Of a DNA stretch of 64,000 nt, positions 26,221 through 34,628 are shown piece by piece. Both the position numbers and the translations under genes were made by a program. The notes under the pieces were generated by a model that worked only from the letters and a program-made list of their open reading frames with translations, did no database searches and had not been told where the DNA came from. The stretch comes from an uncultured Eubacteriales bacterium (GTDB taxonomy: Bacteria; Bacillota; Clostridia; Christensenellales; CAG-138), in the NCBI GenBank assembly GCA_900542615.1, contig UQOG01000001.1:24497-88496 (forward strand), in the 5' to 3' direction. Every line of letters starts with the position of its first letter. Position 1 is the stretch's first letter.

Positions 26221-27306
26221 ATGAAAAAACTGTTGGCACTACTCCTGTCTCTGGTCATGATCCTGTCCCTGGCTGCTTGCAGCAGCGGCGCCGAAGAAGC
26301 GGTGGCCGAGGAGCCCGCCCAGACGGAAGCGTCCGGCGAAGAAGCCGCCGAACCCGCTGCCGAGCCTGCCGCGGAAGGAAAAACGTACAAAGTGGCCATG
26401 ATCTGCGACTCCAGCATCTCCGACGGCGGATGGGGCATGTCCTGCTACAACGCCATGGTAGATGCCGCCGCGAAATATGGCTGGACCACCGAGGTCTCCG
26501 ACATGATCGCCCAATCTGCCTATTATGAGACCATCGTCACCTATTGCGACCTGGGCTATGACCTGATCTACGCCCCGGGCAACCAGTACACCGACGCGGT
26601 GCTGCAGGCTGCCGAGGAGTATCCGGAAGTGGCCTTTGCCCTGCTCAACGGCGGCACCGGCACCCCGGAGCAGGCCGTGAACGGCAACGTGACCTCCCTG
26701 CTGCCCGACGCCCAGCAGGTCGGCTGGATCGCCGGCGCGCTGGCGGGCCTGATGACCGAGAGCGGCACCATCGCCTTCATCGGCGGCATGGAGCTGGATA
26801 CCACCGTGGGCAAGTACAACGGCTATTCTGAAGCGGCTGCCTATGTGGGCGAGCAGGCCGGCAAGACGGTTTCCACCCTGGATATCGTATACTCCGGCGA
26901 CTTCTCCGCCTCCGATAAGGGCATCGAGTTCGCCAAGGCCATGATCGACCAGGGGGCCGACGTGTTCTTTGGCGACGCGTCCGCCGTGGACTCCGGCGCC
27001 CGGCAGGCCATCGACGAGGCCAATGCCGCCAGCGGCTCCGTGAAGATCTACGACATCGCCCAGCCCTCCGACCTGCTGGGCCAGAACGAGTGCATCATCT
27101 GCAGCCAGGTCACGGATAACGCTTCCCTGGTGGGCCTGTGCATGGAGGCCGTGGAGAACGGCACCTTCGGCGGCGAGGTCATTTACGGCACCCTGCAGAA
27201 CGGGGTTCTGTCCGCCGGCGCCCTCAGCGACCTGGTACCTGCGGAGATCCAGGAGCAGTATCTGGCCTACATCGACCAGATGACCCAGGGCACCTTCATG
27301 CAGTAA
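26221..27306 (+). CDS. BMP-family nucleoside-binding lipoprotein
   Basis: A 361-residue substrate-binding lipoprotein for the transporter. Signal peptide and lipobox LSLAACSS (Cys about 20), a Glu/Ala-rich linker to about residue 55, then the BMP domain: VAMICDSSISDGGWGMSCYNA, the GLMTESGTIAFIGGMELDT strand, and GADVFFGDASAVDSGARQA. The fold binds purine nucleosides or related molecules in known members. Start ATG 26221 is preceded by GGAGGAAAAAAC; the frame is open upstream to 26149 without a signal peptide. A strong GC hairpin follows. Confidence 0.92.
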   Translation: MKKLLALLLSLVMILSLAACSSGAEEAVAEEPAQTEASGEEAAEPAAEPAAEGKTYKVAMICDSSISDGGWGMSCYNAMVDAAAKYGWTTEVSDMIAQSAYYETIVTYCDLGYDLIYAPGNQYTDAVLQAAEEYPEVAFALLNGGTGTPEQAVNGNVTSLLPDAQQVGWIAGALAGLMTESGTIAFIGGMELDTTVGKYNGYSEAAAYVGEQAGKTVSTLDIVYSGDFSASDKGIEFAKAMIDQGADVFFGDASAVDSGARQAIDEANAASGSVKIYDIAQPSDLLGQNECIICSQVTDNASLVGLCMEAVENGTFGGEVIYGTLQNGVLSAGALSDLVPAEIQEQYLAYIDQMTQGTFMQ

Positions 27307-27360
27307 GCCCTGTCCTCGAACCCAAAACCGCCCGCCGGCCGGAAGGCCTGCGGGACAGCG

Positions 27361-27387
27361 GGCCGGCGGCATTTTGCCGCCGGCCTT
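27361..27387 (+). terminator. GC-rich hairpin after the binding-protein gene
   Basis: GGCCGGCGGC (27361-27370) pairs with GCCGCCGGCC (27376-27385) around ATTTT. Only TT follows, so termination may be partial. The remaining 27388-27600 is GC-rich and shows no gene. Confidence 0.6.
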
Positions 27388-27623
27388 GGCGTATCCATCC
27401 GTTCCTCCGGGGCGGGGCCGGGGCGGCGAAGCCGGGCCCGGGCTTCCAAGGGGCGGCATGGGTAACCCCGCCCGAAAAAGGCATATGCCCCGTGGCCAAG
27501 GCAGGACGCGGGCGCGCTTGTTTCACCCCTTTGCCGCAGGCCGTCCCGCCCCTTTACGAAGGGGATTTCCCTGTGATATGATAAAAAAATCACCAAGCAA
27601 TCTGCGTCTGGAGAAAACCGTAC

Positions 27624-29207
27624 ATGAGCGTTACCGTTTCCCAATTGATGGAGCTGCCCTGCCTGCGCAAGGCAAAGGTGCTGGCCGGGCACAAGAGCCT
27701 GGACCGGATCGTGACCAGCGTCACGGTGCTGGAATACGCCACGCCTACGGCCATGCAGCAGAAGCTGTATAAAAGCATTGAGTTTTGGGGCAGCGAGATT
27801 ATCCTAACCGGCTTTTGCAACATCGCGGAGGATGTGGAGGCCCAATGCCACAATATCCGCATATTGGCCGAGGCCGGCGAGGTGGGGATCATCCTGTATT
27901 ATGTGGGGCTCATCCTTCCCCGGGTGGACCCCAGGCTGATCCAGCTGGCGAACGAGCTGGACTTCGTGCTGATCTGTATGCCGGAAAACGAACCGAACCT
28001 TCGTTATGGGGAGGTGATCCGGGAAGCCATGGACGCCATTGTCCGGGATGAACTCAACAACCCCACCTTTACCATCGACCTGCTGGATCAGATGACAAAG
28101 GTCCCCCAAGGGCAGCAGAGCGTAAAAACCATCTTACGGATCACCAGCGACCGGCTTCGGGCGTCGGCGGTCATCACGGATGCCGAATATCGGGTGCTGA
28201 GCCAGGCTTCCTGGCCCAGGAACCAGGACCTGGCATGGGGGGATATGATCCAGCAGGCGGCCAGGCACCCGGGGAGCGATTGCTCCTGGGAGATCGACGG
28301 GAGAAAGAACCTTTGGGCCTACAAGGCGGAAATCCATCCCAACAATTGCAGCCGGATGTTTCTGTTTGTGTTTTCGGAGCGGGGAAATCTGGATCAGGTC
28401 CTTTGGAAGCAGGTGGTGGAGGGCATTCGGGTGAGCATGGGGGTTTGGGGAAAAACCCACGACCAAATGGACCTTTCGGAGCTGACCCGCGCCATCATCC
28501 TGGATGAGCCCATCAAGATGCGGCGGCTGGGGGATCTATATCATATCGATGTTGCATCCATGAGCGATATGTGGATCCTGCGAAGCTTGAAGGGGGATAA
28601 CCTTTCCCCCTGGACCAAGGAGGTGGCGGAGCTATCCTCCCTGTATACCAGGGTTGGGCTGTGCGAACATTATGAGAACGATATCCTGATCTTCCCGGTG
28701 GGGAACCGGACCCTCCACGAGATGGACGAGTGGACCAACGCCCTGGTGGCGTTCTGCCAGGAGAAGGGCCTGTGCGCGAAAATCACCCGCTGCCCCCTGC
28801 TCCAATATACGTCCCATGCCAAATATGCGTATGAAATCAACCGGGCCTATCTGGAAACCAGCATAAAGGTCTTTCCCATGCGGCCCTTTTTCAACATCTC
28901 CGAAATAGAGTTCGTGAAGGAATGCTGCGAGATCGCCGACCAGGGCAAGGAGGCGGTACGGCGGTATCTCTCCCTGCTGGACCCCATCCTTTCCGGGAAG
29001 GACGGGCCGGAGATCATCCATACCCTGACGGCCTTTCTCCTGGATAAAAATGCAAACATTACGGAAACGGCTGCCCATCTCTTTGTCCATAAGAACACCG
29101 TAAAGTACCGCTTGCAGAAGGCCGGCAACCTGCTGGGCTTCCATGTGGGGGACATCCCCCAATCGAAAAACCTGTTATATGCCCTGGCTTTACAGCGGAT
29201 CCTGTAG
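27624..29207 (+). CDS. PucR-family transcriptional regulator
   Basis: A 527-residue regulator. The N-terminal PucR domain (about 1-130) has SVTVSQLMELPCLRKAKVLA, SVTVLEYATPTAMQ and the ILRITSDRL linker. The C-terminal HTH_30 (about 465-527) has LTAFLLDKNANITETAAHLF, VHKNTVKYRLQKAGNLLG. PucR proteins control purine degradation or related nitrogen pathways. The start at 27624 has only a weak ribosome-binding site (GGAGAAAACC), chosen because the PucR domain begins there. It is followed on the same strand by a nucleobase permease and hydantoinase-type genes, which are likely targets, though separated by a terminator. Confidence 0.88.
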   Translation: MSVTVSQLMELPCLRKAKVLAGHKSLDRIVTSVTVLEYATPTAMQQKLYKSIEFWGSEIILTGFCNIAEDVEAQCHNIRILAEAGEVGIILYYVGLILPRVDPRLIQLANELDFVLICMPENEPNLRYGEVIREAMDAIVRDELNNPTFTIDLLDQMTKVPQGQQSVKTILRITSDRLRASAVITDAEYRVLSQASWPRNQDLAWGDMIQQAARHPGSDCSWEIDGRKNLWAYKAEIHPNNCSRMFLFVFSERGNLDQVLWKQVVEGIRVSMGVWGKTHDQMDLSELTRAIILDEPIKMRRLGDLYHIDVASMSDMWILRSLKGDNLSPWTKEVAELSSLYTRVGLCEHYENDILIFPVGNRTLHEMDEWTNALVAFCQEKGLCAKITRCPLLQYTSHAKYAYEINRAYLETSIKVFPMRPFFNISEIEFVKECCEIADQGKEAVRRYLSLLDPILSGKDGPEIIHTLTAFLLDKNANITETAAHLFVHKNTVKYRLQKAGNLLGFHVGDIPQSKNLLYALALQRIL

Positions 29208-29239
29208 GTTTTGCGGGGAAGGCGGAGCTGGGTTTCGTG

Positions 29240-29271
29240 GCCGATCATTGTCCTTTAAGACAATGATCGGC
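29240..29271 (+). terminator. Hairpin after the PucR gene
   Basis: GCCGATCATTGTC (29240-29252) and GACAATGATCGGC (29259-29271) pair perfectly around CTTTAA. No strong T-run follows (AGAAAACTTT), so it could also be a regulatory palindrome. Confidence 0.65.
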
Positions 29272-29376
29272 AGAAAACTTTATCCAATGAAACAATGTTT
29301 TCTCCCCGTCGGTTTACTATAATCTAAAAATGGATCGGGCAAAGGCCGGATCCAAGAAAATTGGGGAGAAAATAAC

Positions 29377-30669
29377 ATGAAACAGACAACGGCTTTTGCA
29401 ATCAAAGCAGAAGAAAGACAAAGTTGGGTATCTATCACAATGGTGTGGATCGGGGCCATGATTTGCGTTCCGGCCCTGATGATCGGCGGTATGATCGGCG
29501 CCGGCCTGTCCCTTGGCGCCGCCGCCCTGGCCATCATAATCGGCTATGCGCTTATTTGCGTGTTTATGAGCTTTATGGGCATGCATGCCTGCGACACGGG
29601 CTTGCCCACCGCGGTGATGGCGGGCGGCGCATTGGGCGAAAAGGGCGCCAAGTACATTATCAGCACCATCCTGGCCATCTCCTGCGTGGGCTGGTTCGGC
29701 ATCCAGGCCGCCGTTTGCGGCTCCTCCTTCTCCTCCATGGTGGCGGGCATGTCCGGGCTAAATATTCCCGTGTGGCTTTCCTCCGTGGTATGGGGCATCA
29801 TCATGCTGCTGACCGCCTGCTTCCGCTTCAGCGGACTCAAGTGGCTGAATAAGATCGCCGTCCCCCTGCTGGGCATTGTGCTGGTCTATTCCCTCATCTA
29901 TAACCTGGCTTCCGGCAACGGCGCCGCGCTGATCGGCTACCAGCCCAGCGCGCCCATGAGCTTTGTAACCGGCATCAGCCTGACCGTAGGCTCTTTCGTG
30001 GTGGCCGCCGCCATTTCCGGAGACTATTGCCGCTTTGCCAAGAACCGCAAGGATGTGGTGAAGTCCTCCATTCTCGGCGTGTTGCCCGCAGGTTTGGTGG
30101 TGCTCATGCTGGGCGGCATCCTTGCCATCTGCACCGGCTCCTATGATATCAGCACCTTCCTCACCACCGCCGGCCTGCCCCTGGTGGGCCTGATCGCCCT
30201 GATCCTGGCCACCTGGACCACCAACGTTTCCAACGCCTATTCCGGCGGCTTGGCCCTGTCCGTGCTGCTGGGTCAGGACGAAAAGAAAAGCCAGGTGACC
30301 ACCGCGGTTGCCGGCGTGATCGGCACCGTCCTGGCGGCTGTGGGCATCCTGAACTCCATCCAGGGCTTCCTGTCCCTGCTTTCCGCCATCGTGCCCGCCC
30401 TGATGGGCGTCATGATTGCGGACTACTGGCTGATCGACAAGGGAGAGATCGAAAAGTTTGAGATCCGTCCGGGCTTTTACGCCCCCGGCATCATCGCCTT
30501 TGTTGCGGGCGCCCTGATCGCCTGCATGACCGGCGGAACCTTTGCCGCCATCCCCGCCCTGGCCTTCCTGGATATGCCGTTCTTTATCGGCTCCATCAAC
30601 GGCATCGTGGTGGCCTTGGTCCTCTACGTCATCCTGGCAAAGGCGACCGGCAATAAGAAGAATTCGTAA
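29377..30669 (+). CDS. NCS1-type nucleobase/hydantoin permease (CodB-like)
   Basis: A 430-residue membrane protein with about 12 hydrophobic segments, full length for NCS1 cytosine permeases. Family motifs: ERQSWVSITMVWIGAMICVP near the N-terminus, GWFGIQAAVCG (about 107-117), GDYCRFAKNRKD (about 213) and WTTNVSNAYSGGLAL (about 285). Likely substrates are cytosine, uracil, allantoin or hydantoins; the partner genes downstream point to hydantoin-like compounds. A TATAAT at 29318-29323 may be its -10 element, and GGGGAGAAAATAAC precedes the ATG. It follows PucR and precedes DUF917. Confidence 0.9.
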   Translation: MKQTTAFAIKAEERQSWVSITMVWIGAMICVPALMIGGMIGAGLSLGAAALAIIIGYALICVFMSFMGMHACDTGLPTAVMAGGALGEKGAKYIISTILAISCVGWFGIQAAVCGSSFSSMVAGMSGLNIPVWLSSVVWGIIMLLTACFRFSGLKWLNKIAVPLLGIVLVYSLIYNLASGNGAALIGYQPSAPMSFVTGISLTVGSFVVAAAISGDYCRFAKNRKDVVKSSILGVLPAGLVVLMLGGILAICTGSYDISTFLTTAGLPLVGLIALILATWTTNVSNAYSGGLALSVLLGQDEKKSQVTTAVAGVIGTVLAAVGILNSIQGFLSLLSAIVPALMGVMIADYWLIDKGEIEKFEIRPGFYAPGIIAFVAGALIACMTGGTFAAIPALAFLDMPFFIGSINGIVVALVLYVILAKATGNKKNS

Positions 30670-30752
30670 ACCAAATATGGATTGCCATGCAGGGCACAGA
30701 GAAGAAAGCTGTGCCCTGTATGCCATCTTTTATAAGAAAAGGAGTGTTTGTA

Positions 30753-31844
30753 TTGCGCAAGATTGGTATCCCCGAAATTGAAGATATCGCCTTGGGCGCC
30801 GCGCTGCTGGGCGCCGGCGGCGGCGGCGACCCCTATGTGGGGAAGCTGGTGGCCATCGGCGCCGTGCAGGAATGCGGGCCTGTGACCATGCTGGACCCCG
30901 ACGAGGTCCCCGACGACGCCCTGGTGGTTCCCATCGCCATGATGGGCGCCCCTACCGTCCTTTGCGAAAAGGCCATCGGCGGCGAGGAGTATAAGACCCT
31001 ATATGACACCGTTTCCACCTTTTACGGCAAGCCCATCTACGCGTTCATGCCCATCGAGGCGGGCGGGGTAAACTCCATGCTCCCCATCGCCGCGGCCGCG
31101 CGCCTGGGGTTGCCCCTGGTGGATTGCGACGGCATGGGCCGTGCCTTCCCGGAATTGCAGATGGTGACCTTTACCATTGGCGGCGGCTCCGCCACCCCCA
31201 TGGCCATGGTGGATGAAAAGGGGAATTCCTGCATCTTCCGCACGGTCACCAACAAGTGGACGGAGGAAATGGCCCGGGCGGTCACCATGGCCTGCGGCGG
31301 TTCGGTATCCGTATCCCTATATGCCATGGACGGCAAGTTCATGAAGGAATACGGCGTGCGGGGCATCGTGACCCGAAGCGAAACCCTGGGCTCCGCCATA
31401 CGCAAGGTGAAGGAGGTTACCGACAAAACCCCGGAGGAGGCCTTCCTTGCGATCACGGAAGGGTACAAGCTTTTCAAGGGCAAGATCTGCGACGTGCTGC
31501 GGGAGGTGCGCAGCGGCTTCAACTTCGGCAAGGTGGTGCTGGACGGCATCGGGGACGACAAGGGGCGGACCGCCTATGTGGAGTTCCAGAACGAAAATCT
31601 CACCGCCGTGGTGGACGGCAAGCTGTTGGCCACCACCCCGGACCTGATCTGCCTGGTGGATACGGAAACCTTTACCCCGGTCCCCACGGACGCCCTCAAA
31701 TACGGCAAGCGGGTCATGGTAGTCGGGCTCAAGTGCTTCCCCCTGTGGAGAACGGAGGAGGGGCTTAAGCTGGTAGGCCCGCGGTATTTCGGGGTTGATA
31801 CGGATTATATCCCGCTGGAAGAGCGCTGCAAAGGAGGCTGCTGA
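30753..31844 (+). CDS. DUF917 family protein (thiohydantoin desulfurase-like)
   Basis: A 363-residue cytoplasmic protein of the DUF917/S-methyl-thiohydantoin desulfurase family. Visible: ALLGAGGGGDPYVGK near the N-terminus, MPIEAGGVNSMLPIAAAARL, LVDCDGMGRAFPELQM (about 125-140), and RVMVVGLKCFPLWRTEEGL at the end. Members usually sit beside hydantoinase/oxoprolinase genes, as here. Start is TTG 30753, eight bases after AAAAGGAG; an in-frame GTG at 30744 touches the ribosome-binding site and is less likely. It is two bases upstream of the HyuA-like gene. Exact reaction unknown. Confidence 0.85.
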   Translation: MRKIGIPEIEDIALGAALLGAGGGGDPYVGKLVAIGAVQECGPVTMLDPDEVPDDALVVPIAMMGAPTVLCEKAIGGEEYKTLYDTVSTFYGKPIYAFMPIEAGGVNSMLPIAAAARLGLPLVDCDGMGRAFPELQMVTFTIGGGSATPMAMVDEKGNSCIFRTVTNKWTEEMARAVTMACGGSVSVSLYAMDGKFMKEYGVRGIVTRSETLGSAIRKVKEVTDKTPEEAFLAITEGYKLFKGKICDVLREVRSGFNFGKVVLDGIGDDKGRTAYVEFQNENLTAVVDGKLLATTPDLICLVDTETFTPVPTDALKYGKRVMVVGLKCFPLWRTEEGLKLVGPRYFGVDTDYIPLEERCKGGC

Positions 31845-31846
31845 GC

Positions 31847-33400
31847 ATGTATAAATTGGGCATTGATGTGGGCGGCACCAATACGGATGCTGTTTTGATC
31901 GATGAAAATTTGCAGGTTGTGGCGTCCGTCAAGCAGCACACCACCGCAAATATCTATGACGGCATTCTCAATGCCGTACGGGCTGTGCTGGAGCAATCCG
32001 GCGTAAAGCGCAGCGAGATCCGCCAGGCCATGCTGGGCACCACCCAGTGTACCAACGCCATCGTGGCCCGAAAGGGCCTGGCCCCCATCGGCGTTTTGCG
32101 GATCGGCGCGCCGGCGTCCCGGGGCATCCCCTTGATGGTGGATTGGGCGGAGGATCTGAAAACGATCGCGGTAAAAACCGCCATTGTGGGCGGCGGCTTC
32201 GAATACGACGGCAAGGAGATCGCTCCCTTTGACGCAGAGGCCGCGCGGGCGTTCTTTGCGGAGCTCAAGGCCAAGGCGGTAAAGTCCGTGGCCATCTCCT
32301 GCGTATTTTCCACCGTGCGCAACGACCATGAGCTGGAGGCGGCGAAGCTGTGCAGGGAAGTGATGGGGGAGGACGTGCATGTGTCCATTTCCAGCGAAAT
32401 CGGCTCCATGGGCCTGATCGAGCGGGAAAACGCCACCATCCTGAACGCGGCGCTGTATCAGGTGGCGGAATCCTTTACCGAAGGCTTTGCCCAGTCCCTG
32501 GCGGACGAGGGGGTGACCAACGCCCAAGTGTATCTCTCCCAGAACGACGGCACCCTGATGACCATGGACTATGCCCGCCGCTACCCCATTTTGACCATTG
32601 CCTGCGGCCCCACCAATTCCATTCGGGGCGCCTGCTACCTGAGCCAGCTGAAGAACGCAGTGGTTATCGACGTGGGCGGCACCACCACGGACCTGGGCGT
32701 GATCCAGAACGGCTTCCCCAGGGAATCCGGCGTTGCGGTCACCATCGGCGGCGTGCGCACCAATTTCCGTATGCCGGACGTGGTATCCATCGGCCTTGGG
32801 GGCGGCTCCATCGTCCGCCAGCGGGCGGACGGCGCCGTCACCGTGGGCCCGGATTCCGTGGGCTATCAAATCACAGAAAAAGCCCTGTGCTTCGGCGGGG
32901 ACGTGTGCACCGCCACGGATATCGCCGTGCGCCTGGGTATGACGGAGCTGGGGGATAAGCGCCTGGTGGCCCATTTGGACGAGGCCTTTGCCCAGAAAGC
33001 CATGGACGCCATCCGTACCCTGTGCGAGGATTCCATCGACGCCATGAAGGTTTCCTCTGAGGATGTGGATGTGATCCTGGTGGGCGGCGGTTCCATCATC
33101 CTGCCCGGGGATCTGGCGGGGGCCAGGAGCGTGACCCAGCATGAATTCGGCGGGGTGGCCAATGCCATCGGCTCCGCCATCTCCAAGGTGAGCGGCACCT
33201 ACGAGCAGCTCATCGATTACGACAAGATCCCGCGGGATCAGGCCCTGGCCCAAGCCCGCGCCGACGCCATTGAGTTGGCTGTGGCGGCAGGGGCCATTCG
33301 GGAGACGGTGGAGATCATCGACGCGGAAGACGTCCCCCTGCAATACTATCCCGGCAACACAGCCCGGGTGAAAATCAAAGCGGCGGGGGATTTAGCCTAA
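31847..33400 (+). CDS. Hydantoinase/oxoprolinase (HyuA-like) protein
   Basis: A 517-residue member of the hydantoinase A/oxoprolinase family, ATP-dependent ring-opening enzymes of the ASKHA fold. Visible: LGIDVGGTNTDAVLIDENL at the N-terminus (phosphate loop), AMLGTTQCTNAIVARKGL, ISSEIGSMGLIERENATILN (about 183-202), VIDVGGTTTDLGVI (about 270) and GLGGGSIVR. It lacks the HyuB half, which is normal in the variant paired with DUF917. It begins two bases after DUF917 behind AAAGGAGG, so the two form one unit. The likely role is breakdown of hydantoin-like or related ring compounds brought in by the permease. Confidence 0.9.
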   Translation: MYKLGIDVGGTNTDAVLIDENLQVVASVKQHTTANIYDGILNAVRAVLEQSGVKRSEIRQAMLGTTQCTNAIVARKGLAPIGVLRIGAPASRGIPLMVDWAEDLKTIAVKTAIVGGGFEYDGKEIAPFDAEAARAFFAELKAKAVKSVAISCVFSTVRNDHELEAAKLCREVMGEDVHVSISSEIGSMGLIERENATILNAALYQVAESFTEGFAQSLADEGVTNAQVYLSQNDGTLMTMDYARRYPILTIACGPTNSIRGACYLSQLKNAVVIDVGGTTTDLGVIQNGFPRESGVAVTIGGVRTNFRMPDVVSIGLGGGSIVRQRADGAVTVGPDSVGYQITEKALCFGGDVCTATDIAVRLGMTELGDKRLVAHLDEAFAQKAMDAIRTLCEDSIDAMKVSSEDVDVILVGGGSIILPGDLAGARSVTQHEFGGVANAIGSAISKVSGTYEQLIDYDKIPRDQALAQARADAIELAVAAGAIRETVEIIDAEDVPLQYYPGNTARVKIKAAGDLA

Positions 33401-33430
33401 CGATAAACCGGGACGGCGTTTTCCTATGGC

Positions 33431-33496
33431 GCCGCCCGAAATAGAGGCGGCTTTTTGCGGGAACCGGCATAGCGCAGGCTATGCCGGTTCTTTGTT
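33431..33496 (+). terminator. Two tandem terminator hairpins after the hydantoinase gene
   Basis: First hairpin: GCCGCC (33431-33436) with GGCGGC (33446-33451), followed by TTTTT. Second: GAACCGGCATAGC (33461-33473) with GCTATGCCGGTTC (33478-33490), followed by TTTGTTGTT. Confidence 0.8.
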
Positions 33497-33843
33497 GTTG
33501 GCCGAGATGAAGGGGGCGGGTCAAATTGAAAAGCGAAAACAGCTAAGTCTCCGCCCCCGCCAAAGGCGCCGGCCTCCGGCCGCTGGGCCTCGCCCCTGGC
33601 TGCGCCGATGAATACAAGTTACGGCGTTCCAGCGCGAGGGATCAAATTTTAGCAGGACGTTAAAATTTTTCTCTATAAGCAGAACGAATAACGGTATTTT
33701 CTACAATTCCTGTAACCTTCTTCCCCCTGGAATCGTCTATATAGTAAAAGCCGGCATCCAGGATGCCCGGATCCAGGCCGGCGCGACCGGCGAAGGCGCG
33801 ATCTGGGGGTTGGCCCATACCAGGGCGCAAAGGAGGTGCAAAC
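33497..33843. other. Intergenic stretch; AT-rich patch before the secreted-protein region
   Basis: No gene is supported. The first half is GC-rich; 33640-33760 is AT-rich and differs in composition from its surroundings. On the minus strand that patch codes a short open tail (ending VIRSAYREKF at 33660) with no start, which could be the 3' scrap of a lost gene or chance. Confidence 0.35.
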
Positions 33844-34491
33844 ATGAAACACAACGGATCCCTGCTCCTGCTGTTGGGGGCGTTGGCGGCGGCGGGCCTG
33901 CTGCTATGCCGCCCTTCCCCCAGCCAGGACGCCATAACCATTTCCCCTTCCGTATCCCTGCCGACGGGGGATGCGGAGCTGTCCGCCCTGGAGGATATGG
34001 TACAGGCCCAGATGCTCCTGTCCCAGCAGTCCGGGCTACAGGAGCCTTACAGCGGCTACTATAAGACCTATGTGGACTATTTCGGCGGCACAGCCTTTGT
34101 GGACAGCAAGCTCACCGTCTATGTGACGGATACCAGCCCGGCGGCGGTCCAGGAGTTGGCCCAGGAGCCAAAGGTGGTGATTGAAAAGGTGGACTATTCC
34201 CTCAACCAGCTCAACCAGCTGGCCCTGCAAATCGTGGAACTGGGGGACGCGGGGAAGATCAACGGCTATGGGGGCCCGCCGGCGGTGCTGCCCCGGCACA
34301 ACCGGGTGGATCTGACCATCTGGACGGATCGGGACCAGGCGCAGGGAGGCCTGTCCCCATCGGCGCTGTTGGAGGCACTGGGGGTTTCCAGCGCCATGCT
34401 CAACATCGTTGAGGTGGCGGATTATCCCCAGGACGCCACCGGAGCGTATATCCTACCCCATCCCGGCGTCCCGCCTAAGACCGGCGGCTAA
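33844..34491 (+). CDS. Exported protein sharing a duplicated module with the next gene
   Basis: A 215-residue protein I do not recognise. Residues 1-22 form a hydrophobic signal or anchor (LLLLLGALAAAGLLLC), possibly with Cys 22 as a non-standard lipobox. From about residue 49 it is the same polypeptide as residues 105-270 of the next gene (ELGDAGKINGYGGPPAVLPR). It stops right after PKTGG, where the next gene continues into a membrane anchor, so this copy lacks the C-terminal anchor. A strong AAGGAGGTG lies before the ATG at 33844. The module, with paired N/D/Y-rich strands, looks extracellular; its role is unknown. Confidence 0.65.
   Translation: MKHNGSLLLLLGALAAAGLLLCRPSPSQDAITISPSVSLPTGDAELSALEDMVQAQMLLSQQSGLQEPYSGYYKTYVDYFGGTAFVDSKLTVYVTDTSPAAVQELAQEPKVVIEKVDYSLNQLNQLALQIVELGDAGKINGYGGPPAVLPRHNRVDLTIWTDRDQAQGGLSPSALLEALGVSSAMLNIVEVADYPQDATGAYILPHPGVPPKTGG
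33988..34487 (+). repeat. 500-bp direct repeat, copy 1
   Basis: Matches 34941-35440 at a constant offset of 953 bases with one difference seen (A at 34455, G at 35408), which is silent (Leu codon). Sequence on both sides of the block is unrelated. Confidence 0.95.
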
Positions 34492-34628
34492 GGCTACCCT
34501 TCCGTATTTGCGCGGGCCACCGGCGCGGCAAATTTCCTCGATGTATCTGCGAACCGATTTCCAACCAAGTATTTATCAGGCTGTCCGGCTGTCGCTGCGG
34601 CCGAAAGCAAAAAGGAGGTATGCATACT

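Noticed and set aside
25146..26438. 430-codon minus-strand frame opposite the transporter permease
   Set aside because: Long only because of GC-rich third positions; composition (His/Gln/Gly) is unlike a protein and the opposite frame is a clear permease.
26239..27459. 406-codon minus-strand frame opposite the BMP lipoprotein
   Set aside because: Shadow frame without motif; the plus-strand protein is unmistakable.
31805..33343. 512-codon minus-strand frame opposite the hydantoinase gene
   Set aside because: High-GC shadow; plus-strand gene has full family motifs.
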